Assembly: GCA_022457155.1 (NCBI GenBank) | Contig: JAJGOT010000010.1 | Coordinates: forward strand, 841,501-905,500 | DNA from: Cladopsammia gracilis | Lineage: Eukaryota > Cnidaria > Anthozoa > Scleractinia > Dendrophylliidae | DNA: 64,000 nucleotides | Reading direction: 5' to 3' | Part shown: positions 50,361-61,491 of the stretch, piece after piece | Layout: every line of letters starts with the position of its first letter | Numbering within the stretch: the stretch's first letter is position 1 | Program-made: the position numbers and the translations under genes | The notes under the pieces: model-generated | The model's input: only the letters and a program-made list of their open reading frames with translations | Databases searched by the model: none | Told to the model about the DNA's origin: nothing

Positions 50361-51275
50361 GTAAGACTAAAGACTAGTTTCAGGAACGCTTTTACTCTAA
50401 GCACCCAAGAACCAAAACAAAACACCACATAAAAGGACTGACATAATAAAGTACTCTTCGAGAGATTTTATATTCTTACGGTCACGACTTAAGGGTTGCA
50501 TACGGATAGATTTAAAAGTAAGAACCATATTATCACTCGAGGAGTTGCTCAATGAGCGAAAGGGTTGTTACACTTTTTGGTGGAACATTTACAAGTCTTC
50601 AGCTTGCAACGAACACCGTTTTGCCACTGTTGAGCGATCATCAAAGGCGTCTGAGACAAACAAAATCATAACCGAAATAATCGGACGCTGTCGACAATCT
50701 CACTGCATATCACTATCTTTACTCTTCGCAAAAGCACCTCTGAGTACAATAAAGCTTTATTGTTGTTGTTGTTGTTGTTGCGCAAAGAATTACTGCAAAC
50801 AATACGTTTTTTAAAATACTATTTATAGGGTTAAAACAGTTGAATAGAAAGTAGTATTTTAAATCTTTAAGCGAATATTATGGACATCAATAAGTTTTTT
50901 TTCATATGTCCGTGAAAAAATTTCCTGCACAAGACTGATGGTGCCAAAAATAATTCACGAAAGAAATCTTGCAAGATGTTCCCTAGCCGACACATTGAAC
51001 TTTATCAGCAGACTAATGAAAGATTTAGCATCTGGGTATAGCACAATAATGTGTCCCCGTCAAATGGATTTTCTTTACATTTATAACACCTATGGTTCCC
51101 AATCTTGGTACATTTTTGTCAAATCCAAGATCACGGCCAGAATTGTGATTTGAAGAACAATGTTTTTACTGCATTCCAAATCAAGGATGCCAGAATAGCT
51201 GTTGGAACATGAAGTAAACTCTAATATCTATATATTTGATACAAATATGCAAAGATAAAGTTCTTTCTTTACTCT

Positions 51276-51578
51276 TAGAGTGATTTTACTTCAACTGTGA
51301 AACAGAAACTATTAGTTAGTGTGTAACACTATCTATCACTATCTATTACACTAGCGCTAGACCTTGATAGAGTGATTCACAATCTAAATTAGTGTGTGAT
51401 AGTCCAAATTAAACAAAAGAAAACAATGTTATTATTGTACAATAGTGCATACTATTCTACTAACTATTTCACGGGTTAACTGTAATCGCTCTAATATTCG
51501 AGGATAATAGAAACTGATACGAAGTACTACGGCGTAAAACCCTACTATCTATTTCACAGCTGAAGTGAATCCACTCTA
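51276..51578. mobile_element. MITE inside copy D (TIR tagagtgattttacttcaac)
   Basis: The left end and the inverse of the right end (tagagtggattcacttcagc) agree except for a few bases. Copies B and C lack it at the same point (ctttactctaataaa), which gives its borders to within about 3 bp. Confidence 0.78.
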
Positions 51579-52582
51579 TAAAAACTATTTCAACTGTAGA
51601 CAACTTGTGATTTTGCAAAGGCTATAAAAAAGAGATGTAAGTTCCGGAAAACACTATCCTCGTTTCAATGGACGTAACAAGCCTGTACACTACTAAATAC
51701 CACAGAATAAAGGAATTACGACAATATGCAAAGCATATATGACATATTCTACACAAACAACCCTCCGATAGGCAACAAACTATTTGAGAGAAATGCTCAG
51801 ACTAACACTACACGAAAATTCTTTCCAATTTATTGGGAAAGACTACCTTTAGACTCACAGCACAGCAATGAGGACAAAAATATATGACAGTTTCTTTAGC
51901 TAAAATTTTTGTGGCAAAGAAAGAAACAGAAATAATAATCCGTAGCAGTAAGAAACCGTTAGTATCAGTGGAAACGATATATCGATGATATGTTCTCCCT
52001 ATGGAACAAACAAAGAGGAAGACAACACCTTCATTGAACAAGCGAACAAATATGACCATACAATCAAATTTACAGCTGGAATTTACAAAGAAATTTTTCC
52101 AGCACACGCATTTATAAGGGCGCAAGATTCCAAAAAGAGTCTAGCCTTGATATGCGCACGCATTTTAGACCCACTGACACGTTTCAATATACCATCACTT
52201 TAAATCTTGTCACCCACCGGGAGTCAAGAAAGGTTTTGTCAAAGGAGAAGCCATGCATGCTGATACTCGTGCTCAGAACGAATTTATCAAAGGAAACGTT
52301 CGAGGAGAACATCAATAAATTCAAATAACACCTGCGACTTAGCGGCTACCCAAACAGTCTAATCGAGAAAGTCATGCTCTCAGCTGTCAAATGAATGAGT
52401 TACCAGTAATTGGATACTGTGTTATACGCAAAGACTTCTGGAATCGCCAGGGGGCAAACATTGCAAGTCGGTAGAAGGAAATGTAAGTTGTAAAGTTGTT
52501 TCTTTGTCTAAGACTTCAATTTTGGGAAGAGAATACGCTTTTTCGCGGTTATTTTTATCAGATATGGAGCTGATACGTGCAT

Positions 52583-52727
52583 ATATTCTAGGTTTTAAAT
52601 TAATATTAGATATTTTATACTTTTTTAATATTTTTTATGTGTCCCCAAATTAGTATGGGTTTACCCAGGCTATAAGGTCTTTTGACACTTAAATAAAGTT
52701 TCTATCTATCTATCTATCTATCTATTT
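52583..52727 (+). mobile_element. LINE 3' end with (CTAT)n tail inside copy D
   Basis: Absent from A and B. Ends gacacttaaataaagtttc and (tatc)n. Same 3' end family as 18660-18855. Confidence 0.75.
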
Positions 52728-52875
52728 TGTTTGAATAATGTGATGAAATCTAGATAAACTCTCTTGCTTGCGTAAGGTTGACTGTGAACCGTCCTCAACA
52801 AAAGTATGCGTTGATATAAAGGTAGCAACTAGTAAATACAAACCCGGCAACTGATGAGGTTCGAGAGGAGAATTG

Positions 52876-53072
52876 CTCTCTCCTCCGCAGAGGCCTCCCA
52901 GTCACGCTCCACGCTTGGCAAAAATAGTAAAATATAAAATGGGAGCGCGGGGAACGATGGGAAGAGCGAAAGAGCAGTTTCTCGCGCGCTTTACTTTTTA
53001 CCTCTACCCAGCCTCCGCGCGTTTTTTTGCCAAGCGTGGAGCGTGACTGGGAGGCCTCTGCGGAGGAGAGAG
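52876..53072. mobile_element. Mutator-like MITE with 9-bp TSD
   Basis: About 49-bp near-perfect TIRs (ctctctcctccgcagaggcc). ggagaattg flanks it at 52867-52875 and 53073-53081; copies A and B carry that 9-mer once at the empty site. Confidence 0.88.
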
Positions 53073-53487
53073 GGAGAATTGTCTAAATGAAATCAGTTAG
53101 TGGCATAAACAAAACAGTCGCTAGACTGTCAAAACTGCCAACGGAGAATTTTAAACATCGAGCTCCACGCAGCTATAAAGCGAAGCGAATAGATCACAGC
53201 CTCGACGGAGGCAAAATTCCGCAAACTTCAACTCTATGCAAGCTTTCTTTTTAAGCTTCAGCTCTCTCTGCGAAGCTTGGATCTATAAAATTAATATCCT
53301 GCAACGAGGAAAACTTAAATAGCCTGGTCCAGCGGGACAAAATAGCAGGAAATACATTCATGGCCAACAAACCATATCGGTTCCTGTCATTTCAGAGAGA
53401 AAAGCTGGAGAAGTTTAAACCTTTCCTACAAACCACTATGCCAGTAATGGCGAAAACAATAAACCAGCCGCCAGGCAAGAAAGGACG

Positions 53488-53795
53488 TGGGCGGCACGGT
53501 GGTGTAGTGGTTAGCGCTTCGGACTTTCAACCTGAAGGTCGGTGGTTCGAAGCCTGCTCTCTGTCGTCGTGTTGTTTCCTTAGACAAGAAACTTTACTCC
53601 ACACTGTCTCTCTCCACCCAGGTGTATAAATGGGTACCGGCGACAAAATGCTTCGGGTAACCCTGCGATGGACTAGCATCCCATCCAGGGGGGAGTAGCA
53701 ATATTCCTAGTCGCTTCATGCTATTGAAACCGGGTTTAAGCTCCGGCCGTTATGAGCCTTCTGGCTCGGGTGCGCGACTTTACTTTACTTACTTA
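53488..53795 (+). mobile_element. tRNA-derived SINE with 16-bp TSD inside copy D
   Basis: gtggtgtagtggttagcgct and gtcggtggttcgaagcctg form the pol III boxes; the body matches the SINE at 22827. caggcaagaaaggacg flanks it at 53472-53487 and 53796-53811. The tail is (ttac)n-like. Confidence 0.9.
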
Positions 53796-53819
53796 CAGGC
53801 AAGAAAGGACGCTAAAAAA

Positions 53820-53911
53820 GGTCCAGTTGTATAGTTATTATATATAGGTATTTTTTTCTGTAATATTCTCAGTTATTAACACTTTAATAAAGTTATCTAT
53901 CTGTCTATCTA
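53820..53911 (+). mobile_element. LINE 3' end with (TATC)n tail inside copy D
   Basis: Copy B reads through aggtcaaattc...caaattctacaagagc here. D has an insertion ending cactttaataaagttatc plus tatc units. Confidence 0.65.
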
Positions 53912-54467
53912 TCTAAATTCTACAAGAGCAATAACACCACGGAAAACCATAACAGACAGGCCTCTTGACCTCGTTGAGCGATCATCGAAGGCGTCCGGCG
54001 AGAATTATTAATCATAACTGAAATGATCGGACGCTGTCGATAATCTCACTGCATGTCACCATCTTTACTCTGCGCAAAAACAACTCTCTGGGTACAATAA
54101 AGCTTTGTTGTTGTTGTTGTTGTTAGGCAAAGAATTACTGCAAACAATAAGTTTTTTAAAATACTTTTTACAAGGTTAAAACACTTAAATAGTAAGTAGT
54201 ATTTTTAAATCTTAAAGCGAATATTATGGACATCAATAAGTTTTTTTTGCCATAATATGTCATAATTTAATGTGAAAACACTTCCTGCACAAGACTGATC
54301 GTGCCAAAAACAATTCACGCACGTACAGTGGGCTGGAAAAAAATTCTTGCAATATGTTCCCTGGCCGACACATTGAACTTTATCTGCAGGCTATTGAAAG
54401 ATTTTAGCACCTGGGTAGCACAAAATAACACAACGCCATTTAAAAACGAACTTGATCAAAGAATTCT

Positions 54468-54762
54468 GGGGTGCTTACCTTTAAGCCAAGAAAACCGGTA
54501 TTTTCGGTTGGAAAGCAAATGGTACGGTTGATTTTCCGAGAATTCCGGTTGGAACAAGTGGACAACCTTCAGAGGTAGTCCCGCGATTCCGGTTGGGACG
54601 ATTCGACTGGAATTTTCCTTACCATTTGAATTTAGAAAAAATTTACATCGCTAAACAGAGTTAACGTGCAATCTCGTCGGTTGGTCAGTAAATTTGAAAA
54701 ATCGCTTACCATTATGCAACGGTCATCCCAACCGGTTTTTTCCTACAAATGGTAAGCACCCC
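54468..54762. mobile_element. MITE, TIR GGGGTGCTTACC
   Basis: Perfect 12-bp inverted ends at 54468 and 54762, with several degenerate ccggttgg motifs inside. No clear target duplication. Confidence 0.65.
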
Positions 54763-55147
54763 TGGACCGCCCATTTTGACCCATTTCGATAGTATCGATA
54801 ATTGGTTTTTTTTTTTCAGATACAGTCGTTCTTTTGACTTTTTCTTCATATTTCACAGACTTTACTTGATGTTTTAATGGCCATTTAACTGATGCTGGGA
54901 AATTAACGATATTAAATAACCTTTTATCTTGTTAAATGCGCTGCATTTCTTATACCCGTTATAAATCAATTTTTATGAGGTCCTTTTTTCTTTAAACTTA
55001 ACCGGATTTCATATACTAGCAATCGCTAAAACTGTCAATACAAAACGTACGAACATCGTGATAACGTTTAGCAAGTATAAGAAACGAATGAAATATGCCC
55101 GGTACTGACTCGCGCACTCAAAGTGATATACGAAAATGACATCATGA

Positions 55148-55242
55148 ATGTTATGCCACAGATCTGAGGTATGGATGTTATACTACAGATCTGAAGTATG
55201 GATGTTATACCCCAGATCTGAGGTATGGATGTTATACCCCAG
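55148..55242. repeat. 27-bp tandem repeat, 3.5 units
   Basis: Units atgttataccccagatctga + ggtatgg at 55148, 55175, 55202 and a partial at 55229. Confidence 0.9.
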
Positions 55243-55706
55243 AACGTACTGGAGGAGAAAACACTGTTAGAAGAAAACAAGCACGTACACTGTGAATTAG
55301 ATGATCCGATATCTAATGAAGAGATCAAAAAAGCAATTAAAAAAACTTAAAAACAAGAAGGCTCATGGTTCTGACAGAATACGCAATGAAATGTTGAAAA
55401 TTAGCTTAAGATTCATAAGGTCATCGCTAGTAAAACTTTTTACACTTGTATTAAATTCTGGAGCTTATCCCACAGCTTGGAGTGATGGGATGATTACTGC
55501 ACTACATAAATCAGGAAACAAAGATGACCCTTATAGCTAATTATCGAGGAATTTGTATCAGCAGCTGTCTTGGGAAACTTCTGTGCTATTCTTAATAACA
55601 GGTTACTCAATTTTTCACACAAACATAAAATCATACATCGCTCTCAAATAAAATTTTTTACCTGGTCATCGTACATCGGATCATATTTTCACCCTCAAAC
55701 ATGTCA

Positions 55707-55846
55707 AACATGTGACAAACATCAAATGAAGAATGATCCTCGCAGTTGTGAACGCAATTTAAGAAATTGCGAAAAGAAGCCTGAAAAAAATTCAGGACTT
55801 CAACGGGATTCGAACCCGTGACCTCGCGATACCGGTGCGATGCTCT

Positions 55847-55881
<35 letters not shown>

Positions 55882-55973
55882 AGGTCAATTGTAGGTTCAT
55901 ATGTTCCCGTGAAAGGAGTGAGTGTGAAGTGATATATATGAAAATAAATCATATATGAACTGCGGAAATGAAA
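55707..55973 (-). mobile_element. 267-bp element with central tRNA-like sequence
   Basis: Inserted in the dead LINE. caaacatgtca flanks it at 55696-55706 and 55974-55984 (11 bp). On the minus strand it starts near ccgcagttcatatatgat and has the tRNA-like unit in its middle. Confidence 0.75.
55795..55866 (-). tRNA. tRNA-Thr(GGT)-like sequence, probably not functional
   Basis: A full cloverleaf can be drawn: acceptor GGCTTCA/TGAAGTC with one G-U, D arm GCTCAGTTGGTAGAGC, anticodon stem TCGCA/CGCGA with an A-C mismatch, loop CCGGTAT (anticodon GGT), T arm ACGGGTTCGAATCCCGT. Position 33 is C instead of the universal U, and it lies inside a mobile element, so a SINE-like promoter role is more likely than a working tRNA. 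Confidence 0.5.
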
Positions 55974-57922
55974 CAAACATGTCACTCACACACTCAAGGG
56001 TAAATTTAATATATACCTGTTTTGTTGAAAAGGCATTTGAATCAATTTGGCATCAAGGTTTATTACACAAATTGTTGAAATATAACATTGGTGGTAAATT
56101 CTATAACATAATTTCTAGCATGTACATGCAGTCAAAATGTTGTGTGAAAGACGGATATAACCGATTTGAATTTTTTAACTTTGATAAAGGTGTTAGACAA
56201 GGTTGTATTCTCTCTCCGCTACTTTTTAATCTTTATTTAAATGAATTACCTTACATTCTTCATAAAAATTCGGTAGATCCTATTCACTACCACATCGCTC
56301 TTACCTTAATTGTCTCCTTTATGCTGATGGTTTACTTTTAATATCTAATTCAGCTGAAGGATTACAACACAGTCTCAATAGATTGTCAAAATATTGTCAG
56401 GACTACACTTACCGTTAAATTGTATAAAAAGTGATCATATTTCAAAAGAAAGTAGAAAATCAATAAAAGACAAATATAAATTTCACATTAATACTGAAAC
56501 TATTGAGATTACTAACAATTATACCTATCTTGGTGTGAAATTTTCTGCTAATGGAAGTTTCACTAATCATAAAGAAAAATTAAAAGAAAAAAACAAGAAG
56601 ATCTATTTTCGCTACACGACGTTATCTTGATTTCTTAGGATTACCAATCAACATTTATTTAATACTAATACTACAAAGACTTATATAGCGCACAAATCAC
56701 ACATGATACTTATTCCTCCCAATATTAACATACTGTTCAGAAGTATGGGGTGTTAATGACAAATATGATAACAGCAGCTGGGAAAAAGACACGATTGAAA
56801 AAATACACATCTATTTTTGTAAGATGTGTTTAGGTGTGAATAAACGTTCACCAAATGTCGTATCTAGAAATGCACTTGAAAGAGTACCTATGAAACTGCG
56901 AATTTCACTGAATATTCTTAAATTTTGTATTCACCTGTAAAATCAACCTAATGACAGCATTGCTAAACTCTGTTTAATCATGTCTAATAACATGGCTCAA
57001 GAAAATAAAACAGGTTTGATTAATAAAATTAATTCATTCTGTACAAACTTCAATATTGACAAGATTGTAATAAACTTAAGCAACCCGTCTTTTTTCTTGT
57101 CAAAGGCAAAAAAGAATATTTTTGCGAGTCTAAAAATCACCAACTCAATCTAATTAATGCAAATAAAAAACTTAAATTTTATTCGGTTTTTAAAAATGAC
57201 ACGAAATACTCCGATTTAATTAACCATATCAAAAATCCTGAACATAGACAAATTACTTCTAAATTTAGGATAGGGAATCCCACCTTAATAATTGAAAATG
57301 GACTATTTACAATCTCTAAAACTCCTGAAAACCTTAGAATTTGCACCCACTACATGTACACTTAATTCAGTTGAAGATGAAATGTACTTTTTATTTCACA
57401 GTATGTTATATGATGAACCACGAAATACCCTTTTCGACAAAATTATTAAACAAAATAGTCAAGATTATTTAAAAAATTGGATTATCATGAGAAGGTTTTA
57501 TTTCTTTTCAACAATACTGACCCACATAATAGCAGGTTGACTGCTGCTTTTGTCACTCAAGCAATGAAAACAACAGCAAAACATAATCACTAATACTCGT
57601 CATCGTTTTACAAATACATGAATATACATTTTATTCTAGATTTCTTTTATTGTAATTTAACTAATTTTAATTTCCTTATTGTAATTGGTTCGGTAATACC
57701 ATGTATAGAAATGGGAATACTGAAATAAACGGTCGATTAAACAATACTTTTGTACTCAACTTGATAACTTGATGTCTATGACTACAGATATCTGTATTCA
57801 GTTGATTGAACAAGCAAAATACAATGTTTCAAGCAATGTTTCAAGATGCTTAAGTTCGTACCTCTATATTGCTTAGTTATTTACGGTTATTTACATTTAC
57901 TTTGTCACTTCAGTTTATGCTG

Positions 57923-58339
57923 TCATAGTATCATATTTAATCCCCCGCCCCCTTTTAAATTTAAATTGTAACATTTTTTTGCCTTACGAGTTATTATCTG
58001 TAAGACCCTGAAGAAGAAAGGCTGTGCCTTTCGAAATATTGGATTTTTTACAAATATAGTCGTTTCCGTACCGTTTATCAGCTTTGCTTTTTTATCAAAT
58101 CGTTTTATTATTTTATAGCTGATTAGATCCTTTACTACAGGATCCGGTGCTTCTATCTCGTTACGGTGGTCTTTGCAAATACAGTTACTTATATCCGGGA
58201 GACTAAAATTTAAAAATTTCCCTGGCGGGGGGGGGGGGGGGGGGAGGGGGGCATGTCCCCGGACCCCCGTAGAAGGGATGGGCCCTCGGCCCTCCCAATC
58301 ATGTGCCCACCTGCTCAAACTCATTGCCCTCCAGTTCAA
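57923..58339 (-). other. Unassigned 138-codon frame, minus strand
   Basis: Contains a Pro run caused by the 18-nt G tract at 58227-58244. The rest (DPVVKDLISYKIIKRFDKKA) matches no family I know. Probably repeat-derived. Confidence 0.2.
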
Positions 58340-58530
58340 AATTTTAATGGACCTTCATGAAATCCCTGCATCGGTTTTAACAGTTTTCTTTTAAATTGCA
58401 ACAACTAAAAACAAAATTATAGACTTAGGCACATACCCGTAGCCACCCCCTATCAAAAAATCCTGGATCGGCCCCTGATTACATGTACTTACAATTGTCT
58501 GTTTATATCGTTTTGTTTTAGGGTCTTAGT

Positions 58531-58547
58531 GGGGGGGGGGGGGGGGG
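58531..58547. repeat. Poly-G run (17 nt)
   Basis: Uninterrupted G tract. Around it (58345-59350) I see no gene or repeat structure. Confidence 0.9.
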
Positions 58548-59359
58548 AGGGTGTAGATGCGGTTATTTACCTTATTTTCCCCTAAAACTGAAACCATCAA
58601 ACACTTTTATGAAACTTTAAGTAATTTCAAAAATTACTTTTAAGTAATTTAAAAATTACATCTTCCATGTGAACACGTAATACGTACACCACGCTAATAC
58701 GGACAGTTTTCGTGGTCCCTTCGGTCGGGGTTCGACTTGATCTGAAGTAAAAGTGGTATGGGATACCAGTTTATTGTACGAGCAAACTCTTGTTCACCTT
58801 TTCCTGCATCCCTTGGTAGTTTTCTGCTCAGGTGTCAGACAAATTACTAAACCGCTGTTATCAGTTGAGTGTTTCCGTGGGAACTGTGTAATAGGAAACA
58901 GGTGTGTCCAATTTATCAAAGGAGTTACATGTCATAAATACCGGAAATTCTTGCATAGAAAAGGAACTCGCGGTTAAATGCTTCTCAGCACGACAAAATC
59001 GTAGTTTTAAAAGCTTGCGCGACTCCTAACATTCTCAATGAAGCTTGCTGAAGGGGTTGAAGGCACATGTATCGTAGCAAATACCGTTGCAAAATCGAGA
59101 CTTCGGTTATTAATTAGCTATCCAAGTCACACGAATTAACAAACTGCAGAAATTCAACTATCTAATATTTGTCCTTTGTTTTGTTGCGGAATTTTTTTTT
59201 TTATTGGTTAAAATTAATAGCTGTATTCATAAATTAACGCCTTTTATTCTTGTAACGTTCGTCGTGAAATATTCCTCTGTAACAGAGAGAGAATGAAGTT
59301 GGACTATAAAATAATATACAGTAAAAAGACAGGCTGAGCCTAACAGCGTCGCTCGCTAA

Positions 59360-59479
59360 GGCCCAGTTCAAACGTCGAACTTCACATGTGCCGAACCTAA
59401 TGCAAATGAGCAAAATCTATTGTTCTTGCTCATTTGCATTAGGTTCGGCACATGTGAAGTTCGACGTTTGAACTGGGCC
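59360..59479. mobile_element. 120-bp perfect hairpin MITE, TSD TAA
   Basis: Arms 59360-59413 and 59426-59479 are exact inverses over 54 bp (ggcccagttcaaacgtcg end) around a 12-nt loop. TAA at 59357-59359 and 59480-59482 fits a Harbinger-type 3-bp duplication. Confidence 0.88.
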
Positions 59480-59527
59480 TAAGGTGAAAGGTCGGAAGCA
59501 CGAGAATTAAGATTGACGACCCGGCTA

Positions 59528-60257
59528 TATTTCAATTTTAGCAATTCTCAAGAACAGAATTACGCGAGGCTTACGTGACCGTCTGCACAGTACATTGAGG
59601 CATTCCAAGGGGTAAAAGCGACAGGCGACATGGCCCTGAAAACTGCCGACACGAGACGTTCTAAACAGCGACAAGCGACTCGATTCCGCCTCAAAAATAC
59701 GACAATTGCGACAGCGACACAATAAACACTGAAAATAGACAGCGACTTCAGAAAGTTGTACAATTTACCAATAAAAGTTAAACATTACTGCTCATATCGT
59801 CTATATCAACACAACACGCTACGGTCCGTTTGTTGCAGTATTATAAAGGTGACAGGCCAAACACGACTCCCGCTAGTAGCAAAATGTGTAAAGAAGCCTT
59901 TAGAATTGCTTTCCCAAGAAGCTAGTCTACGAGATATTTGTTCCCTTTTTTTCTCAGAGAGAAACCTTGAAGCAACAGCGACATTTGGGTTCACTAAGAA
60001 AAACGACAGCGACATTTGCAACCGTTGCTTAGGCGACATCGGTACTTGGAAGGGTACGACATAGCGACACGGCTACCCCCCTTGGAAGGCCTCTACATTT
60101 ACAACTTTTTCTGGGTCTAGAATAACTAGTATGACTAATTTCCGAATAAAATATACCTGTTACGTAACAAAAATTGCCCGAGAAACTGATTTGGACATCA
60201 AAATTGCAAAATATACACAAACATATTTGCATAAGGCGACGCGAGTGAAGTTAGAAC
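59528..60257. repeat. Second copy of the 39.85-40.10 kb repeat, with insert
   Basis: caattttagcaattctcaa at the left and atgactaatttccgaataaa, aaattgcaaaatat, gacgcgagtgaagtta at the right match 39866-40100 in the same orientation. About 500 bp rich in gcgacagcgac words separates the two parts. Confidence 0.6.
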
Positions 60258-61130
60258 GGCTTTGGTTACTAAGTCTATAAAATCCTAGCCTGCAAAACAG
60301 GCGTTATTGGGGCGCTCAAGCGGGTTTTAGGGCGAGAGCGCGCAGCGCAAGACACGAGCGCGAAGCGCGAGACACACACGGGGAGGGAAAAGAAAAAATA
60401 ACGCCTGAAGACACGCTATTGTTCGGTTTCTTCCGCCTACACACACGCCCCCCAAAAATGACAGACAACAATCAGAAATTCTCACAGGCATAAAATTACG
60501 AACGACCAATCATAAAATGTTAAAATTATTCGCGGCAAACGTGGCTGAAGGCGCTAAATCTGTTTCCATAAAATTCCGTGGACGTGAGGAGTCGCGACGA
60601 TGTCGCGCACTCCAACAAAAGTTAATGGTCCAAAGGCTTGTAATTCCTTTTGAAGATTTTGTGGTAATCTTTTTCCAGAAAAAAGTACTACCGTTCCAGT
60701 TTTTTCGATTACTCAAAGACGCGGATTTCAAGGAATGAACACAAGTTGTTATAAAAAGTGACAGGCCGAACACAAATCCTGCTCGTCACTAAAAGCATTT
60801 TTGGCCAGCTTTAGAATAAGACTATCCCAAGTAAGTGCCTGATAGATTTTTCCTTTTCGATAAAAATAAAGATATAACAGGCCTGTTGTTCTAAATGTTG
60901 TCATTTCTTTGATCTTAGGAAAAAAATCTCAAGTGATACTGACAGGAGGAATTTACGCTTTCCAGAAACGTTTGTAATATTTAGTTGTGTCGTTTGTTTG
61001 CTAACTCTAAGCATAACAAATGATGATTTTTGGTTCACTTTGAAAGAGTTGCAAGATCAGTAGTAGCCGCTTAAGTAGGAATTATTCACTGCTTAGGATC
61101 AGTTCATTTCTCAGTCCGTGATTTAGAGAG
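60258..61130. other. Intronic sequence, repeat-like, no gene
   Basis: Holds a gcgcgagcgcgaagcgcgag-rich stretch near 60330-60380 with inverse taacgcctg/caggcgtta ends (60296 and 60399), and open frames on both strands around 60510-60773 without a domain. Confidence 0.45.
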
Positions 61131-61139
61131 AGGTGCGGT

Positions 61140-61445
61140 ATTGCGGAATATCAAAATATCAATCACTTGTATCACTATTGATATATCAATTATTTTCTTA
61201 TACATTTCTTCAAATGACTTCTGATAATATCATGATATTTTGAGAATGATAGAAAGCAATGATATTGTGATATTCTGCAGTGGCCGAGATATCAGAATAT
61301 CATGATAATATCAAGATATCAAGAAAGAGTCTGAAATCTGTGATACGGAGAGTGTCTTGTGAGGTTTGATATTTTGATATATCATGATAATATCACAATA
61401 TCATGATAATATCGAAATATCAAGAAGCAATATCAAAATCTCAAA
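61140..61445. repeat. Degenerate ATATCA-rich repeat before the VWA exon
   Basis: Many copies of atatcatgataatatca and gatattttgatat in both orientations, ending about 45 bp before the acceptor at 61491. Confidence 0.8.
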
Positions 61446-61491
61446 AACCCTTTTGAATTATTATTGTTTTATTATAATTTGTCTGTTACAG

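Larger units (their letters stand above)
50632..54440 (+). mobile_element. Penelope-like unit, copy D with flanking linkers
   Basis: Upstream linker from 50632 (gagcgatcatcaaaggcg), RT remnant about 51770-52410 (THSTAMRTK-like block, WKRYIDDMFSLWN, CHPPGVKKGFVKGEA), downstream linker to about 54440. It contains four younger insertions: MITE 51276-51578, LINE tail 52583-52727, Mutator-like MITE 52876-53072, SINE 53488-53795, plus a second LINE tail at 53820-53911. Lies in intron 1 of the VWA gene, same strand. Confidence 0.83.
55245..57595 (+). pseudogene. Dead LINE with reverse transcriptase, interrupted
   Basis: Consecutive + frames read LKNKKAHGSDRIRNEMLK, GAYPTAWSDGMITALHKSG, FLPGHRTSDHIFTLK, FVEKAFESIWHQGLLHKLLK, GVRQGCILSPLLFNLYLNEL and LYADGLLLIS, in the order of non-LTR RT domains. 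Several frameshifts and stops separate them, and the catalytic YADD reads YADG. An element with a tRNA-like core is inserted at 55707-55973. The 3' part (56640-57595) is still recognisable as coding-like fragments, with a possible aataaa near 57722. Confidence 0.85.

Noticed and set aside
52846..52900. ctgatga...gaaa words in copy D that might be a hammerhead ribozyme core
   Set aside because: No stem II can be drawn between them, and copies A and B have ctggtga or ttggtga at the same place. A covariance scan would still be worthwhile.
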